From: Paracoccaceae bacterium
GTDB lineage: Bacteria; Pseudomonadota; Alphaproteobacteria; Rhodobacterales; Rhodobacteraceae
Reading direction: 5' to 3'
Length of the DNA: 64,000 nt
Assembly: GCA_024227475.1 (NCBI GenBank)
Contig: JAAEUI010000430.1
Span: 1 to 64,000, forward strand
Part shown: in pieces, positions 27,391 to 36,199 of the stretch
How the letters are laid out: every line of letters begins with the position of its first letter
Position numbering within the stretch: the stretch's first letter is position 1
Made by a program: the position numbers and the translations under genes
Notes under the pieces: model-generated
The model's database searches: none
What the model was told of the DNA's origin: nothing
Seen by the model: only the letters and a program-made list of their open reading frames with translations

Positions 27391-28257
27391 AATTCAATTC
27401 TCGAACGTCTTGTCGAAGAGTTGTCAGACCTCACCCCAGAGGCCCGCAAGGCCGCGACATATGTGTTGGAAAACCCGCGAGATGTAGGTGTCTCGACCGT
27501 GCGCGAGATTGCCGAGGCCGCGAATGTGAAACCCAACACTGTTGTGCGTATGGCACGACAAGTCGGATTTGAGGGTTATGAAGGTTTTCGCGCGCCTTTC
27601 CGCGATGCTATTCGGCGCGGCGCAGCTGATTTTCCAGACCGCGCCCGTTGGCTGCAGGATGTTCGTAAAACGGGAGATCTGGGCGGGCTTTACGCAGACA
27701 TGGTCCAGGATGTGCTGCGTAACATCGAAGAGACCTTTGCCGGCATTTCAACCGAACAGTTAAAAGCCGCTGCCGATGCGATTTGGTCGTCGCGCAACGT
27801 GTTCACTCTTGGGGTCGGCGTGAACAATTCGAACGCGCGCAACTTCACCTATCTCGCATCCACTGGCATGGTGCAATTCCACGCAATCCCGAGAGCCGGC
27901 TCAACCCCCGTGGATGATCTTGCCTGGGCAGACAAGCGTGACGTCCTTATCGCAATAACCTGCAAACCCTACCGGTCCGAAGTCGTCGAAGCTGTTCGTA
28001 TCGCCCGCGAACAGGGGCTCACCGTGATCGCCTTGTCGGATAGTCTTGCCAGCCCAATCATCCGTGATGCAAATCACGGCTTTATCGTCTCGGTGGACAC
28101 GCCGCAGTTCTTTCCTTCCTCGGTGTCGACCATCGCACTTTTGGAAACGCTGCTCAGCTTCGTGATTTCCGTGGCCAGCGAAGAGATCGTCGAACGGGTT
28201 GAGAAATTCCACCAACGCCGCCGCCAATTGGGCATCTACCAGGAGGATCCGAAATGA
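27370..28257 (+). CDS. MurR/RpiR family transcriptional regulator
   Basis: LSDLTPEARKAATYVLENPRDVGVSTVREIAEAANVKPNTVVRMARQVGFEGYEGFR HTH_6; SIS domain. Confidence 0.9.
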   Translation: MNGTNVSNSILERLVEELSDLTPEARKAATYVLENPRDVGVSTVREIAEAANVKPNTVVRMARQVGFEGYEGFRAPFRDAIRRGAADFPDRARWLQDVRKTGDLGGLYADMVQDVLRNIEETFAGISTEQLKAAADAIWSSRNVFTLGVGVNNSNARNFTYLASTGMVQFHAIPRAGSTPVDDLAWADKRDVLIAITCKPYRSEVVEAVRIAREQGLTVIALSDSLASPIIRDANHGFIVSVDTPQFFPSSVSTIALLETLLSFVISVASEEIVERVEKFHQRRRQLGIYQEDPK

Positions 28258-29348
28258 ACATCGCTGCCCCGCTTCGTTCACTCGAAGCTCGCTACTACAC
28301 CGACCCGTCTGTTTACCAAAACGAACGGACCGGCCTGTTGTCGCGCACCTGGCAATTCTCGGGCCATGTAAGCCAAATCCCAAATGTCGGCGATTACTTC
28401 AGTTTCGAGGTGGCTGGGCAAAGCCTGTTTTGCATTCGAGGTCGGGATGAGGTGATCCGCACATTTTACAATGTCTGCCAGCACCGCGCGCATGAAATGG
28501 TGACGGGCAGCGGCAACACCCGGGTCGTGGTCTGTCCATATCATGCCTGGACTTACGAGTTGACCGGGCAATTGCGCGCCGGACCAAACATCAAATCGGT
28601 CCCAGGATTCAACCGCGAGGAAATTTGCCTGACCGAAGTGCTGACCGAAGATTTCCACGGCTTCATCTTTGTCAACCTCGATCCGGACGCCACGTCTATG
28701 GACAAATGGTACCCCGGCGTACGCGAGGAAATCGCCGCCTACGTGCCGCAAATTGCGACATTGGCCCCGCTGGAATGGGTAGAGGTGCCAGAAAACTGCA
28801 ACTGGAAGGTCTCGGTCGAGAATTATTCCGAATGCTATCACTGCCCGATGAACCACCCGACCTTTGCGACGGGCGTTATCAAGCCGGAAACCTACGACAT
28901 ACAGCCATTGAAGAGCGGCTACGTACTACGGCACACCACCGAGTGTCAAAGCCCTGAGGCAATGACATATCCAATCGACCTGGACGCCAACGAACACGCC
29001 GGCGAATACCGCAGTTGGTTTTTGTGGCCGATGTTCTCGTTCCAATGCTACCCGGGCAATGTCCTGAACACCTATCACTGGCGCGCGCACGGGCCCAAAA
29101 CCTGCACTGTCTGGCGTGGCTGGTACTCAGAGGGAGGTGTCGAGGATGAGGTGGCCCGTAAGCTGGCAGTTCAGGATCGCGAAACAACAGTGGAAGAAGA
29201 CATCACGCTCGTTGAAAGTGTGCAGCGCGGGCTAAATTCCCACGGCTATGTGCCCGGGCCATTGGTCATTGATCCTGAAGGCGGCGTTAATTCTGAACAT
29301 TCCATTGCCAAGCTTCATCAGTGGATGCGCGAGGCGATTGATGGTTAG
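28254..29348 (+). CDS. Rieske-type aromatic/alkylamine ring-hydroxylating oxygenase alpha subunit
   Basis: Rieske motif CQHRAH...CPYHAWTYEL; mononuclear iron site ENYSECYHCPMNHP; ATGA overlap with RpiR gene. Confidence 0.9.
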   Translation: MNIAAPLRSLEARYYTDPSVYQNERTGLLSRTWQFSGHVSQIPNVGDYFSFEVAGQSLFCIRGRDEVIRTFYNVCQHRAHEMVTGSGNTRVVVCPYHAWTYELTGQLRAGPNIKSVPGFNREEICLTEVLTEDFHGFIFVNLDPDATSMDKWYPGVREEIAAYVPQIATLAPLEWVEVPENCNWKVSVENYSECYHCPMNHPTFATGVIKPETYDIQPLKSGYVLRHTTECQSPEAMTYPIDLDANEHAGEYRSWFLWPMFSFQCYPGNVLNTYHWRAHGPKTCTVWRGWYSEGGVEDEVARKLAVQDRETTVEEDITLVESVQRGLNSHGYVPGPLVIDPEGGVNSEHSIAKLHQWMREAIDG

Positions 29349-29437
29349 CGTTTACTGTGCAGAGTTTGGAAGGTTTCAAGGATAGTAATGGGCCTTGGCA
29401 ATTGTGAACAGGACCGGCCAAAAAGTGGGAGTTGTTT

Positions 29438-30067
29438 GTGAACAAGCGCGTTGACGTTTATTATTCGCTGCAAAGCGACTATTGCTATTTTCTACTTGAT
29501 CGCCTGATTGCGCTAGCATCCCAAGGCGTTGATGTTGTCATCCGTCCGGTTCTCGGTGGCGTTTTGCGAATACCCGAGCGATTCAGGGATCGCGATGGTT
29601 TGGAGCAAGACTATTTTCAAACCGATACCAGCCGCACCGCGAAATTCTTGGGTCTGCCATATGCCTATCCTGATCCTTCACCGATTGAGTGGGAAGCCGG
29701 AAGTTTGTGGAGAGCAAAACCAGATCAACCCCGCAACGACCATCTGAACCGGTTGTTTGTAGGAGCAGTTCGGGCCGGTCGCGGGTTAGCGTTTCTTGAT
29801 ACTGTCGGGCGAATGCTATGGGATGGCTCAACCTCTGGCTGGGACAAAGGCGATCATGTCAAAATCGCAATGACGAAGGCGGGTTTGAGCTTGGAGGAAA
29901 CTCTGGCGGAAAACTCGTGGCAAAGTGTCGAACGGGAATTGCAGGCAAATAACGCGGCCATGCATGATGATGGTCATTGGGGTGTCCCCCTCATGGTTTA
30001 TATCGGCGAACCGTTTTACGGGCAGGACCGATTTAACCAACTCTTATGGAGGTTAGGAGAAACCTAA
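29438..30067 (+). CDS. DsbA-family / 2-hydroxychromene-2-carboxylate isomerase-like protein
   Basis: DVYYSLQSDYCYFLLDRLIALASQGVDVVIRPVLGGVL; NNAAMHDDGHWGVPLMVYIGEPFYGQDR. Confidence 0.75.
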   Translation: MNKRVDVYYSLQSDYCYFLLDRLIALASQGVDVVIRPVLGGVLRIPERFRDRDGLEQDYFQTDTSRTAKFLGLPYAYPDPSPIEWEAGSLWRAKPDQPRNDHLNRLFVGAVRAGRGLAFLDTVGRMLWDGSTSGWDKGDHVKIAMTKAGLSLEETLAENSWQSVERELQANNAAMHDDGHWGVPLMVYIGEPFYGQDRFNQLLWRLGET

Positions 30068-30068
30068 G

Positions 30069-30194
30069 ATGGTGGAACTCTCGGGTCGGTGTTTTTGCGA
30101 AGAAGTCAGTTGGACCTATAGCGGCGAGTTTACACGAAGCATTGTCTGTCATGGCACTCCGCTAATTCGAAGAAATGGGCTGAGCCGATGCTGA
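30069..30194 (+). pseudogene. 41-codon remnant resembling the N-terminus of a GFA/CENP-V family protein
   Basis: MVELSGRCFCEEVSWTYSGEFTRSIVCHGTPLIRRNGLSRC*; resembles GRCxCGxV...CHCxxCRRxxG with loss of Cys residues. Confidence 0.4.
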
Positions 30195-31012
30195 TGCCTG
30201 AAGAATGGAAACCCGAGCACAAGTTATTCCCCCATCAAGTCGGTTTTACCTGTCCACCTTTTGATTTTGATGCTGCGCCCAGCGATTTCATTCGGATGGC
30301 TCCTGAAACCGTGGGCGTCCACGGATGGATGCTGCATGCGCCGGACTACAAACACGGACTCGATCAGCGAAAGCAGAACTTTGGCATGCTGGGGGATTTC
30401 TGCCACTGCATGGCCCGCAATGGGGTCGATGTCTGTGGGCAGGTTGGTTCAAATTGGGTTCACGCCAGCGGCCTGGGCGTCGCGGGTATTCGTCAGCATT
30501 GCGCCGACCTTTCTGATAAATATCAGACCCGGTTCCACATGGCCGGTTATGCCATGGTCGAAGCGCTGCGCGCCATGAACGTCGAAAAAGTCGCGCTGAA
30601 CGCGGCCTATCATTGGCCGGAATGGTGGCAGGGAACCGTTGATTTTCTGGGCGAGGCCGGGTTTGACGTGCTTTGGGCGGGCAATTTTGTGGATCAGGGG
30701 TGGTTCCCGACGCAAGAAGCCGTGAACGAAAAACGATGGATTTTCGACGGTGATCTTGCCGAACAGAGCTTTGCTTATGTTGCCGAACAGGCCCCTGACG
30801 CCGACGCCTATCTGATCAACGGGATGTGCAATTTTCGCACTGGTCCCCATGGACAACCCCAGCGTCCACTGCATCTGACGCAGGGCCTGGAACAGATGCT
30901 GGGCAAGCCCGTCATCGGCCATGATACCGCTCTTTACTGGCGGATCATGAAAGATTTGGGGATTGCTCCGATAACCCAGCAAGGCAAATTGTTGGAAAGC
31001 CTGCATGCATAA
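30188..31012 (+). CDS. Asp/Glu racemase-superfamily (maleate isomerase / arylmalonate decarboxylase-like) protein
   Basis: FIRMAPETVGVHGWMLH; GQVGSNWVHASGLG and LINGMCNFRTG positions of the family's active-site loops. Confidence 0.65.
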   Translation: MLMPEEWKPEHKLFPHQVGFTCPPFDFDAAPSDFIRMAPETVGVHGWMLHAPDYKHGLDQRKQNFGMLGDFCHCMARNGVDVCGQVGSNWVHASGLGVAGIRQHCADLSDKYQTRFHMAGYAMVEALRAMNVEKVALNAAYHWPEWWQGTVDFLGEAGFDVLWAGNFVDQGWFPTQEAVNEKRWIFDGDLAEQSFAYVAEQAPDADAYLINGMCNFRTGPHGQPQRPLHLTQGLEQMLGKPVIGHDTALYWRIMKDLGIAPITQQGKLLESLHA

Positions 31013-31748
31013 GATTGTTGCACTTTGGGCGGTGCCCCGTTCAACCTCGACCGCCTTTGAATGGATGATGCGCCAACGGGGTGATTTGGATTGCTTGCAC
31101 GAGCCCTTTGGCGAAGCCTGGTATCAGGGCGAAGATCCACTTTGGCCGCGGTTCAAAGCGGGTGAGAAAACCACACCCGGATTGTCCCTGGACAGTGTGT
31201 GGCTGAACATTCAGGCCCGCGCACAACAGGGGCCGGTTTTTATCAAGGACTTTCCTCATTACATCAACCACTTTTGGACGCCCGAATTCCTGGGTCGTTT
31301 TACCCACGCATTTCTGATCCGCGACCCGGCCAAGACGATCTCGTCCATGTATGACAAGTGGCCCGACTTTGATGAGCTTGAAGTCGGCTTCCCAGAGCAA
31401 CGCGCCTTGTTTGATTTGCTTACTGCGCTTAATGGCAAAGCGGCGCCGGTTTTTGACAGCGACGACATGTTGGAAGACCCCGAAACCATGGTCGCCGCCT
31501 TTTGTGACGCGGTTGGTATTCCGTTTTTGCCTGAGGCGCTGAGTTGGGAACCCGGGGCGGACACGGGAGATTATAGCTGGTGGGACGGCGGAAGCTTTCA
31601 TGCGAATTTGAATGCCTCAACCGGGTTAAAGCCGCAGGCACGCCGTTATGTCGAAATCGAGGACGCGCCCGAACGAGTGCAGCGGGTTCATCGGCGAATG
31701 CAGCCTCATTATGATCATCTTTATCAGCACAGGCTGCGCGTCTCATGA
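31005..31748 (+). CDS. Sulfotransferase-like family protein
   Basis: MHKIVALWAVPRSTSTAFEWMMRQRGDLDCLHEPFGEAWY (PAPS-loop-like); HAFLIRDPAKTISSMYDKW. Confidence 0.75.
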   Translation: MHKIVALWAVPRSTSTAFEWMMRQRGDLDCLHEPFGEAWYQGEDPLWPRFKAGEKTTPGLSLDSVWLNIQARAQQGPVFIKDFPHYINHFWTPEFLGRFTHAFLIRDPAKTISSMYDKWPDFDELEVGFPEQRALFDLLTALNGKAAPVFDSDDMLEDPETMVAAFCDAVGIPFLPEALSWEPGADTGDYSWWDGGSFHANLNASTGLKPQARRYVEIEDAPERVQRVHRRMQPHYDHLYQHRLRVS

Positions 31749-31884
31749 AGCGCTTGAATGTTTCCCTATTGCCCGGAAAGTGATCGACGCTGAATAATTA
31801 GTGCATGTTGTCAAAAACCCGAGGCTTCAGCTTTTCCGCGCCCAGCATTAACCATTTCACTCACCCCGCCGGTCCCACCCGCTG

Positions 31885-31928
31885 CCATACGCCTGCCGTA
31901 CGGATTCCATACGCTTTCCATACAGCCG
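31885..31928. repeat. Four tandem 11-bp units with CCRTAC start
   Basis: CCATACGCCTG CCGTACGGATT CCATACGCTTT CCATACAGCCG; unit starts at 31885, 31896, 31907, 31918. Confidence 0.65.
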
Positions 31929-31998
31929 CCTTGTGGAATTTCTCAAGGTTAACGCACCTCTTCCGTGCACCGAAAACCACTGATCTGAGGAATAAGTG

Positions 31999-32092
31999 AG
32001 AGGCTGGACAGCGACCCAAACGGGGCTCGTTGCGGCTGCTTCCTTCCGGACCTGACCGGGTTGGCGAGGCGTTTGCCCGCGCCAACCTCTCG
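31999..32092 (-). ncRNA. ffs: Signal recognition particle RNA, bacterial small type (4.5S)
   Basis: Minus strand GGCGAGAGGTTGGCGCGGGCAAACGCCTCGCCAACCCGGTCAGGTCCGGAAGGAAGCAGCCGCAACGAGCCCCGTTTGGGTCGCTGTCCAGCCTCT; invariant CAGGTCCGGAAGGAAGCAGCC apical domain. Confidence 0.95.
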
Positions 32093-32097
32093 CCGTC

Positions 32098-32126
32098 TAT
32101 ATAGGGCTTCTCAACGCCTTGGGCAA
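32098..32126 (-). promoter_or_regulatory. Sigma70-type promoter for SRP RNA
   Basis: TTGCCC-N17-TATATA on the minus strand, ending about 6 nt before the predicted SRP RNA 5' end. Confidence 0.7.
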
Positions 32127-32172
32127 GGTGACGATTGCACCCCGGACAGCTCTGTGCCAGTAATCGCCTCAC

Positions 32173-32289
32173 TAAAGCGTTTTCACATTAACTTGAGACA
32201 AGTTGATGTGGAAATCGCCGGTCTGGGGTGCTGGTAACGTGGAAGCTTCGAGTTTCGTTTGCGATTCAAACAAAACTCGAAACTCTCTA
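32173..32289. repeat. Dispersed ~115-bp repeat, divergent copy D
   Basis: TAAAGCGTTTTCACATTAACTTGA...TCGCCGGTC...ACTCGAAACTCTCTA; ends and central CGCCGGT shared with copies A-C, remainder diverged. Confidence 0.4.
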
Positions 32290-32306
32290 AGGCGGAGGTG
32301 GAATTC

Positions 32307-33266
32307 ATGCGGCATGCAGAGGCTGTGACATTTGGTGGTTCGGGGCTGGATCGAGCAGCGGAACTGCGCACCAACACCAAGCGCCTGGCAGAATTGCAAG
32401 CCGCCGGTGAAGCCATCGCCTTGTGGCACGGCAAACCACTTTTTGACTTTGAAACCAGTGCCTTGATCCGACTCAAGTCAAACCATCCGCTGTTACAGGA
32501 GGCCACCGAACCACCGCATTTCCTCGGCCTGAACGGCAACACCGGTCTGTTGGTCTATGACGTTTCGCCCTGGCAGGACCCGAATGCCGATGCAGAGGCC
32601 ATGGCCCAGTTTTTTGACCCGTCACAAAACCGCTATCCGGGTTTTTCAGAGGCGCAGGTATTTTCCGAACTGCGGGGCATCATGGCCAAGTTGAGCCCCC
32701 AGGACGCCGAACTCGCCGCCACCGCCCGCAGCCTGTTTGAATGGCACGAAAATCACCCGTTCTGCTCCAAGTGTGGTGCGCCGTCCGAGGTCGCTCAATC
32801 CGGCTGGCAGCGCACCTGCCCGGCCTGCGGCGCCTTCCACTTCCCGCGCACGGATCCGGTTGTTATCGTATTGGCAACACACGGGAATTCCGTTCTGTTG
32901 GGGCGTTCACCCAATTGGCCTGAGGGCATGTACTCGTTGCTCGCCGGTTTCATGGAACCCGGCGAAACCATGGAAGCCGCGGCCCGACGCGAGGTGTTTG
33001 AAGAATCCGGCATCCGGCTGGGCGACGTCAGGTATCTCTCCAGCCAGCCCTGGCCTTTCCCGTCTTCGCTGATGATCGGCTGCTTTGCGGATGCGCTCAA
33101 CACCGACATCACCTTGGACCCCAACGAGATCGAAGACGCGCGCTGGTTCACCCGCGAAGAGCTGGTCGCGGCCTCGGTTGACGAAAAATCCGCCCTGAAA
33201 CCCGCCCGTAAAGGGTCTATTGCTCATTTTTTGATTAACAACTGGCTGGCAGACACTCTAGTTTAG
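32307..33266 (+). CDS. nudC: NAD(+) diphosphatase (NADH pyrophosphatase)
   Basis: Zn motif CSKCGAPSEVAQSGWQRTCPAC; Nudix box GETMEAAARREVFEESGI; GGAGG SD before ATG 32307. Confidence 0.92.
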   Translation: MRHAEAVTFGGSGLDRAAELRTNTKRLAELQAAGEAIALWHGKPLFDFETSALIRLKSNHPLLQEATEPPHFLGLNGNTGLLVYDVSPWQDPNADAEAMAQFFDPSQNRYPGFSEAQVFSELRGIMAKLSPQDAELAATARSLFEWHENHPFCSKCGAPSEVAQSGWQRTCPACGAFHFPRTDPVVIVLATHGNSVLLGRSPNWPEGMYSLLAGFMEPGETMEAAARREVFEESGIRLGDVRYLSSQPWPFPSSLMIGCFADALNTDITLDPNEIEDARWFTREELVAASVDEKSALKPARKGSIAHFLINNWLADTLV

Positions 33267-33301
33267 AGAAAAACGATTCGGTCCAGAACCAGAGGCAGCA
33301 A

Positions 33302-33769
33302 ATGCAGTTTTCCAGTGTGCAGGATATCAACGCGCCGCTAGATTTCGCCTTCGCGCAGATCTCGGATTTCAACGCGTTCGAGGCCTACGCAATGCGCACC
33401 GGCGCCCAGGTGGAGCGTAAGGACAGTCTGACGGATGTCGGCCCGGGGTTGATCTGGAATTTCATTGGTGAAATCCGAGGCAAAGTGCGGGATGTGGATA
33501 TTGAACTCACCGGCTACCGGCCTCCGAAAAAACTGGAGTTCCAGTGCCGTTCCCCGGGAATCGACGGCAACATCCATATCCGTGCCCTGTCGCTGACCCG
33601 CAGGCAGACACGGATGAAAATGGTGGTGGACATCCAGCCGCTCAGTATTCCGGCCCGTTTGGTGATGCAATCAGCAAGGCTGGCCAAGAAATCTCTGAAC
33701 CGGAAATTCAACCACCGGGTCTGGGAGTTTGCGAATTACATCGAGGGGAATTACCAGCGGTCACGGTGA
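33302..33769 (+). CDS. SRPBCC/polyketide cyclase-like family protein
   Basis: MQFSSVQDINAPLDFAFAQISDFNAFEAYAMRTGAQVERKDS... START-like fold pattern. Confidence 0.7.
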   Translation: MQFSSVQDINAPLDFAFAQISDFNAFEAYAMRTGAQVERKDSLTDVGPGLIWNFIGEIRGKVRDVDIELTGYRPPKKLEFQCRSPGIDGNIHIRALSLTRRQTRMKMVVDIQPLSIPARLVMQSARLAKKSLNRKFNHRVWEFANYIEGNYQRSR

Positions 33770-33844
33770 GGGGTGCGAGGGTTGGGAGCAGTTAGTTTGA
33801 GCCTGGACGGACTTTTAGAGCGACACGCCAATTATCAGGTGTTC

Positions 33845-36199
33845 TCAACCAAGCACCGAGTCTGACAGTTTGAAAACTTCCACCGGCTCCCGAATACCTT
33901 TGAAACTTATCTCATCCCTCAATTCGACCTGAAAATCGTCTTCTACCGAAATCCGGGCCCGCGGGCTGAGTAGAATTTCGCCGTCGCTCGCTTCATCACA
34001 TAGTCGTGCCGCCAGATTGATGGCAGTTCCGGACGCGGAATAATCAATGCGACCTTCGAATCCGACGATGCCGACGGTGGCGTAGCCAAGTGAAACGCCA
34101 ACCCCGAAACCGAGCCGGTGGCCGAGTTTTTTCCAGCTAGCGCACAACTCATTCATGCGCGCTCGCATGGCCATCGCCAACCGGACAGCCTGCCCTGCCG
34201 GATCGTCACAGGGCAAAGGATCGTTGAACAGAACCATCAGTCCGTCGCCCACCCGCTGGTCCACGCCTGCGCCGGATGCGTTGATGAGTTTACCCATCTC
34301 CTCGTGGTAGGTTTGCAGCACCTCGATTGTTTCTTCCGGCTCGGCGGTTTCCACAAATGCGGTGAACCCGCGAATGTCGCACATCAGAACACCAAGCAAC
34401 ACACGGTGGCTTTTTAACAGGCCCTCTGAACCGGAAGACATCACCGTGTCTGCCACCGCTGTGGGCAGGAAGCGTTTCAACCGACCCATGCGTTCAATTT
34501 CGTCGACCTGTTCTTCAACTCGATCACCAAGTTCGGCATTCAAAGATTCAAGCGCTTTGAACTGCTTTACGTTCTCGATGGCAATCACCGCCTGGGCAGC
34601 AAAGGCCTCAACCATCGCAATTTCGCCTTCGGAGAATGATTTCACTTCGGTCCGCCACACGGCAATGGCGCCAAGAACGTCGCCTCTGCGCATAAGCGGG
34701 ACCGACAAAAGAGTTCTGTAACCCACGTCATCAACCAGCTTTCTGTGAAATTCGTCCCCGGCCAGATACAGCTCGTCTTCGGAAAGATCGTTGATGTGTA
34801 TCCTGCCCCTTTCACGTATCGAGCGGGCAACAGGTGACGGATCATCCAAATCATAAGCGTAAGATCCGGGAACGAATTCGTCTGAAGCCTCACCCCACAT
34901 GGCTTCAAAACTGATCCGGCCCTGATCTTCGTTCAGGATATGCAGACCACAACGTTCTGCGCTGCAAAGCTGTGCGGCGTTTCCGACAATTGCCTTAAAA
35001 ACGGGATGATCATCGTCTCGAGAGCAACTGATGACCTCTAGGATCTCGGCCGTTGCCGTTTCACGCTCCAGCCGGGATTGTAGTTCCCGGAACTGGCGCA
35101 CGTTTTCGATGGCGATCACCGCTTGCGCGGCGAAGGATTGCACAAGCTCTATCTGACTGTCATCAAACGGCTGTACTTCGCGGCGATAAAGAGCAATGCA
35201 ACCAATGGCCAAACCGCCCGCGAACAAAGGTACGGCCAGAAACGTTCGGATGCCTTCCTTGTCCACGGCCTCAACCCGGCCCGGGTCTCCGTCCCGATAC
35301 GCGTCGGTGTCTTTCAGATCCCCGACGTGGACAATTCTTTGCTCGCGCACCGATGTGGCGTTGGCGGTTGGGCCATCCATGGGCCAAGCGGTCTGATCGA
35401 CCACAAGATGACTGAGCGACTCACCCCAATGCGCCTCCATGACAAGTTCGGTCTGATCAGCGTTGCAGATGGCCATGCCTGCCATCGGGGCGCTGCAGAG
35501 CTGAGCGGCGTTGCGCAGGATCACCTCGAACACAGGCGCGGTATCGGTGCGCGATTTGCTGATGACGTGCAAAATCTCGCGCGCCGCTTCTTCGCGCTCC
35601 AGCCGGGTTTGCACCTCGCGAAACTGTCGCGCATTTTCGATGGCGATCACCGCCTGTTTGGCGAAGGTTTCGACCAGCCCGATCTCATCTTCTTTGAACA
35701 GGGCCACTTCGCGCCGGTAAAGCAGGATCACACCGTATGCCTCATCCCCGACAATAAGCGGAACTGTCAGGACAGTCCTGATCCCCTCGACCTCGACGGC
35801 ATGCACCCGGTGCCGCTGTCCGGAGCGATACATCGGGCTGTCACTGAAATCGGCAACTTGCAGCGGGCGTCTCTCGACGAATGCCTGTGCGGAAAGAGAC
35901 TGCGACGGGTCAAGCGGCAGGGGGTCGTCGTTGATGAGATCAACGAACTTGCTGGTGGTGCCGTGGTAGGCCGGGATCGTCAGATGCGTCCGTTCTGGAT
36001 TGGCGAGGAACAGACAGGCGAAGGGCGCCCCGCACAGCCGCGCCGCCATTTCCAGAACAACGTCGAACACCGGCCCCACGTCATCGCGGCTCTGGCTGAT
36101 AACCGACAATATCTCGCGCGTCGCAGCCTCGTGTTCCCGCATGCGCTCAAGTTCCGCGCGCAGACTGTCCTTTGCACCCTCTGTTGAATGGTCGTGCAA
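33845..36199 (-). CDS. Adenylate/guanylate cyclase with three tandem GAF domains
   Basis: Three repeated GAF units each ending AxQAVIAIEN(A/V)(R/K)QF; class III cyclase VLMCDIRGFTAFVE...RVGDGLMVLFNDP...INLAARLCD. Confidence 0.9.
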   Translation of the reverse strand: MHDHSTEGAKDSLRAELERMREHEAATREILSVISQSRDDVGPVFDVVLEMAARLCGAPFACLFLANPERTHLTIPAYHGTTSKFVDLINDDPLPLDPSQSLSAQAFVERRPLQVADFSDSPMYRSGQRHRVHAVEVEGIRTVLTVPLIVGDEAYGVILLYRREVALFKEDEIGLVETFAKQAVIAIENARQFREVQTRLEREEAAREILHVISKSRTDTAPVFEVILRNAAQLCSAPMAGMAICNADQTELVMEAHWGESLSHLVVDQTAWPMDGPTANATSVREQRIVHVGDLKDTDAYRDGDPGRVEAVDKEGIRTFLAVPLFAGGLAIGCIALYRREVQPFDDSQIELVQSFAAQAVIAIENVRQFRELQSRLERETATAEILEVISCSRDDDHPVFKAIVGNAAQLCSAERCGLHILNEDQGRISFEAMWGEASDEFVPGSYAYDLDDPSPVARSIRERGRIHINDLSEDELYLAGDEFHRKLVDDVGYRTLLSVPLMRRGDVLGAIAVWRTEVKSFSEGEIAMVEAFAAQAVIAIENVKQFKALESLNAELGDRVEEQVDEIERMGRLKRFLPTAVADTVMSSGSEGLLKSHRVLLGVLMCDIRGFTAFVETAEPEETIEVLQTYHEEMGKLINASGAGVDQRVGDGLMVLFNDPLPCDDPAGQAVRLAMAMRARMNELCASWKKLGHRLGFGVGVSLGYATVGIVGFEGRIDYSASGTAINLAARLCDEASDGEILLSPRARISVEDDFQVELRDEISFKGIREPVEVFKLSDSVLG

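Noticed and set aside
31849-31856. TTAACCAT, a CtrA-like half site
   Set aside because: Single 8-mer with no properly spaced second half-site; too common to call.
33814-33822. TAGAGCG match near the end of the cyclase gene as another repeat copy
   Set aside because: No matching second end or core, and it is not the stop codon of the neighbouring ORF.
35123-36187. 354-aa plus-strand ORF opposite the GAF-cyclase gene
   Set aside because: Antisense to a well-supported GAF-domain CDS; low-complexity translation without recognisable domain; typical high-GC shadow ORF.
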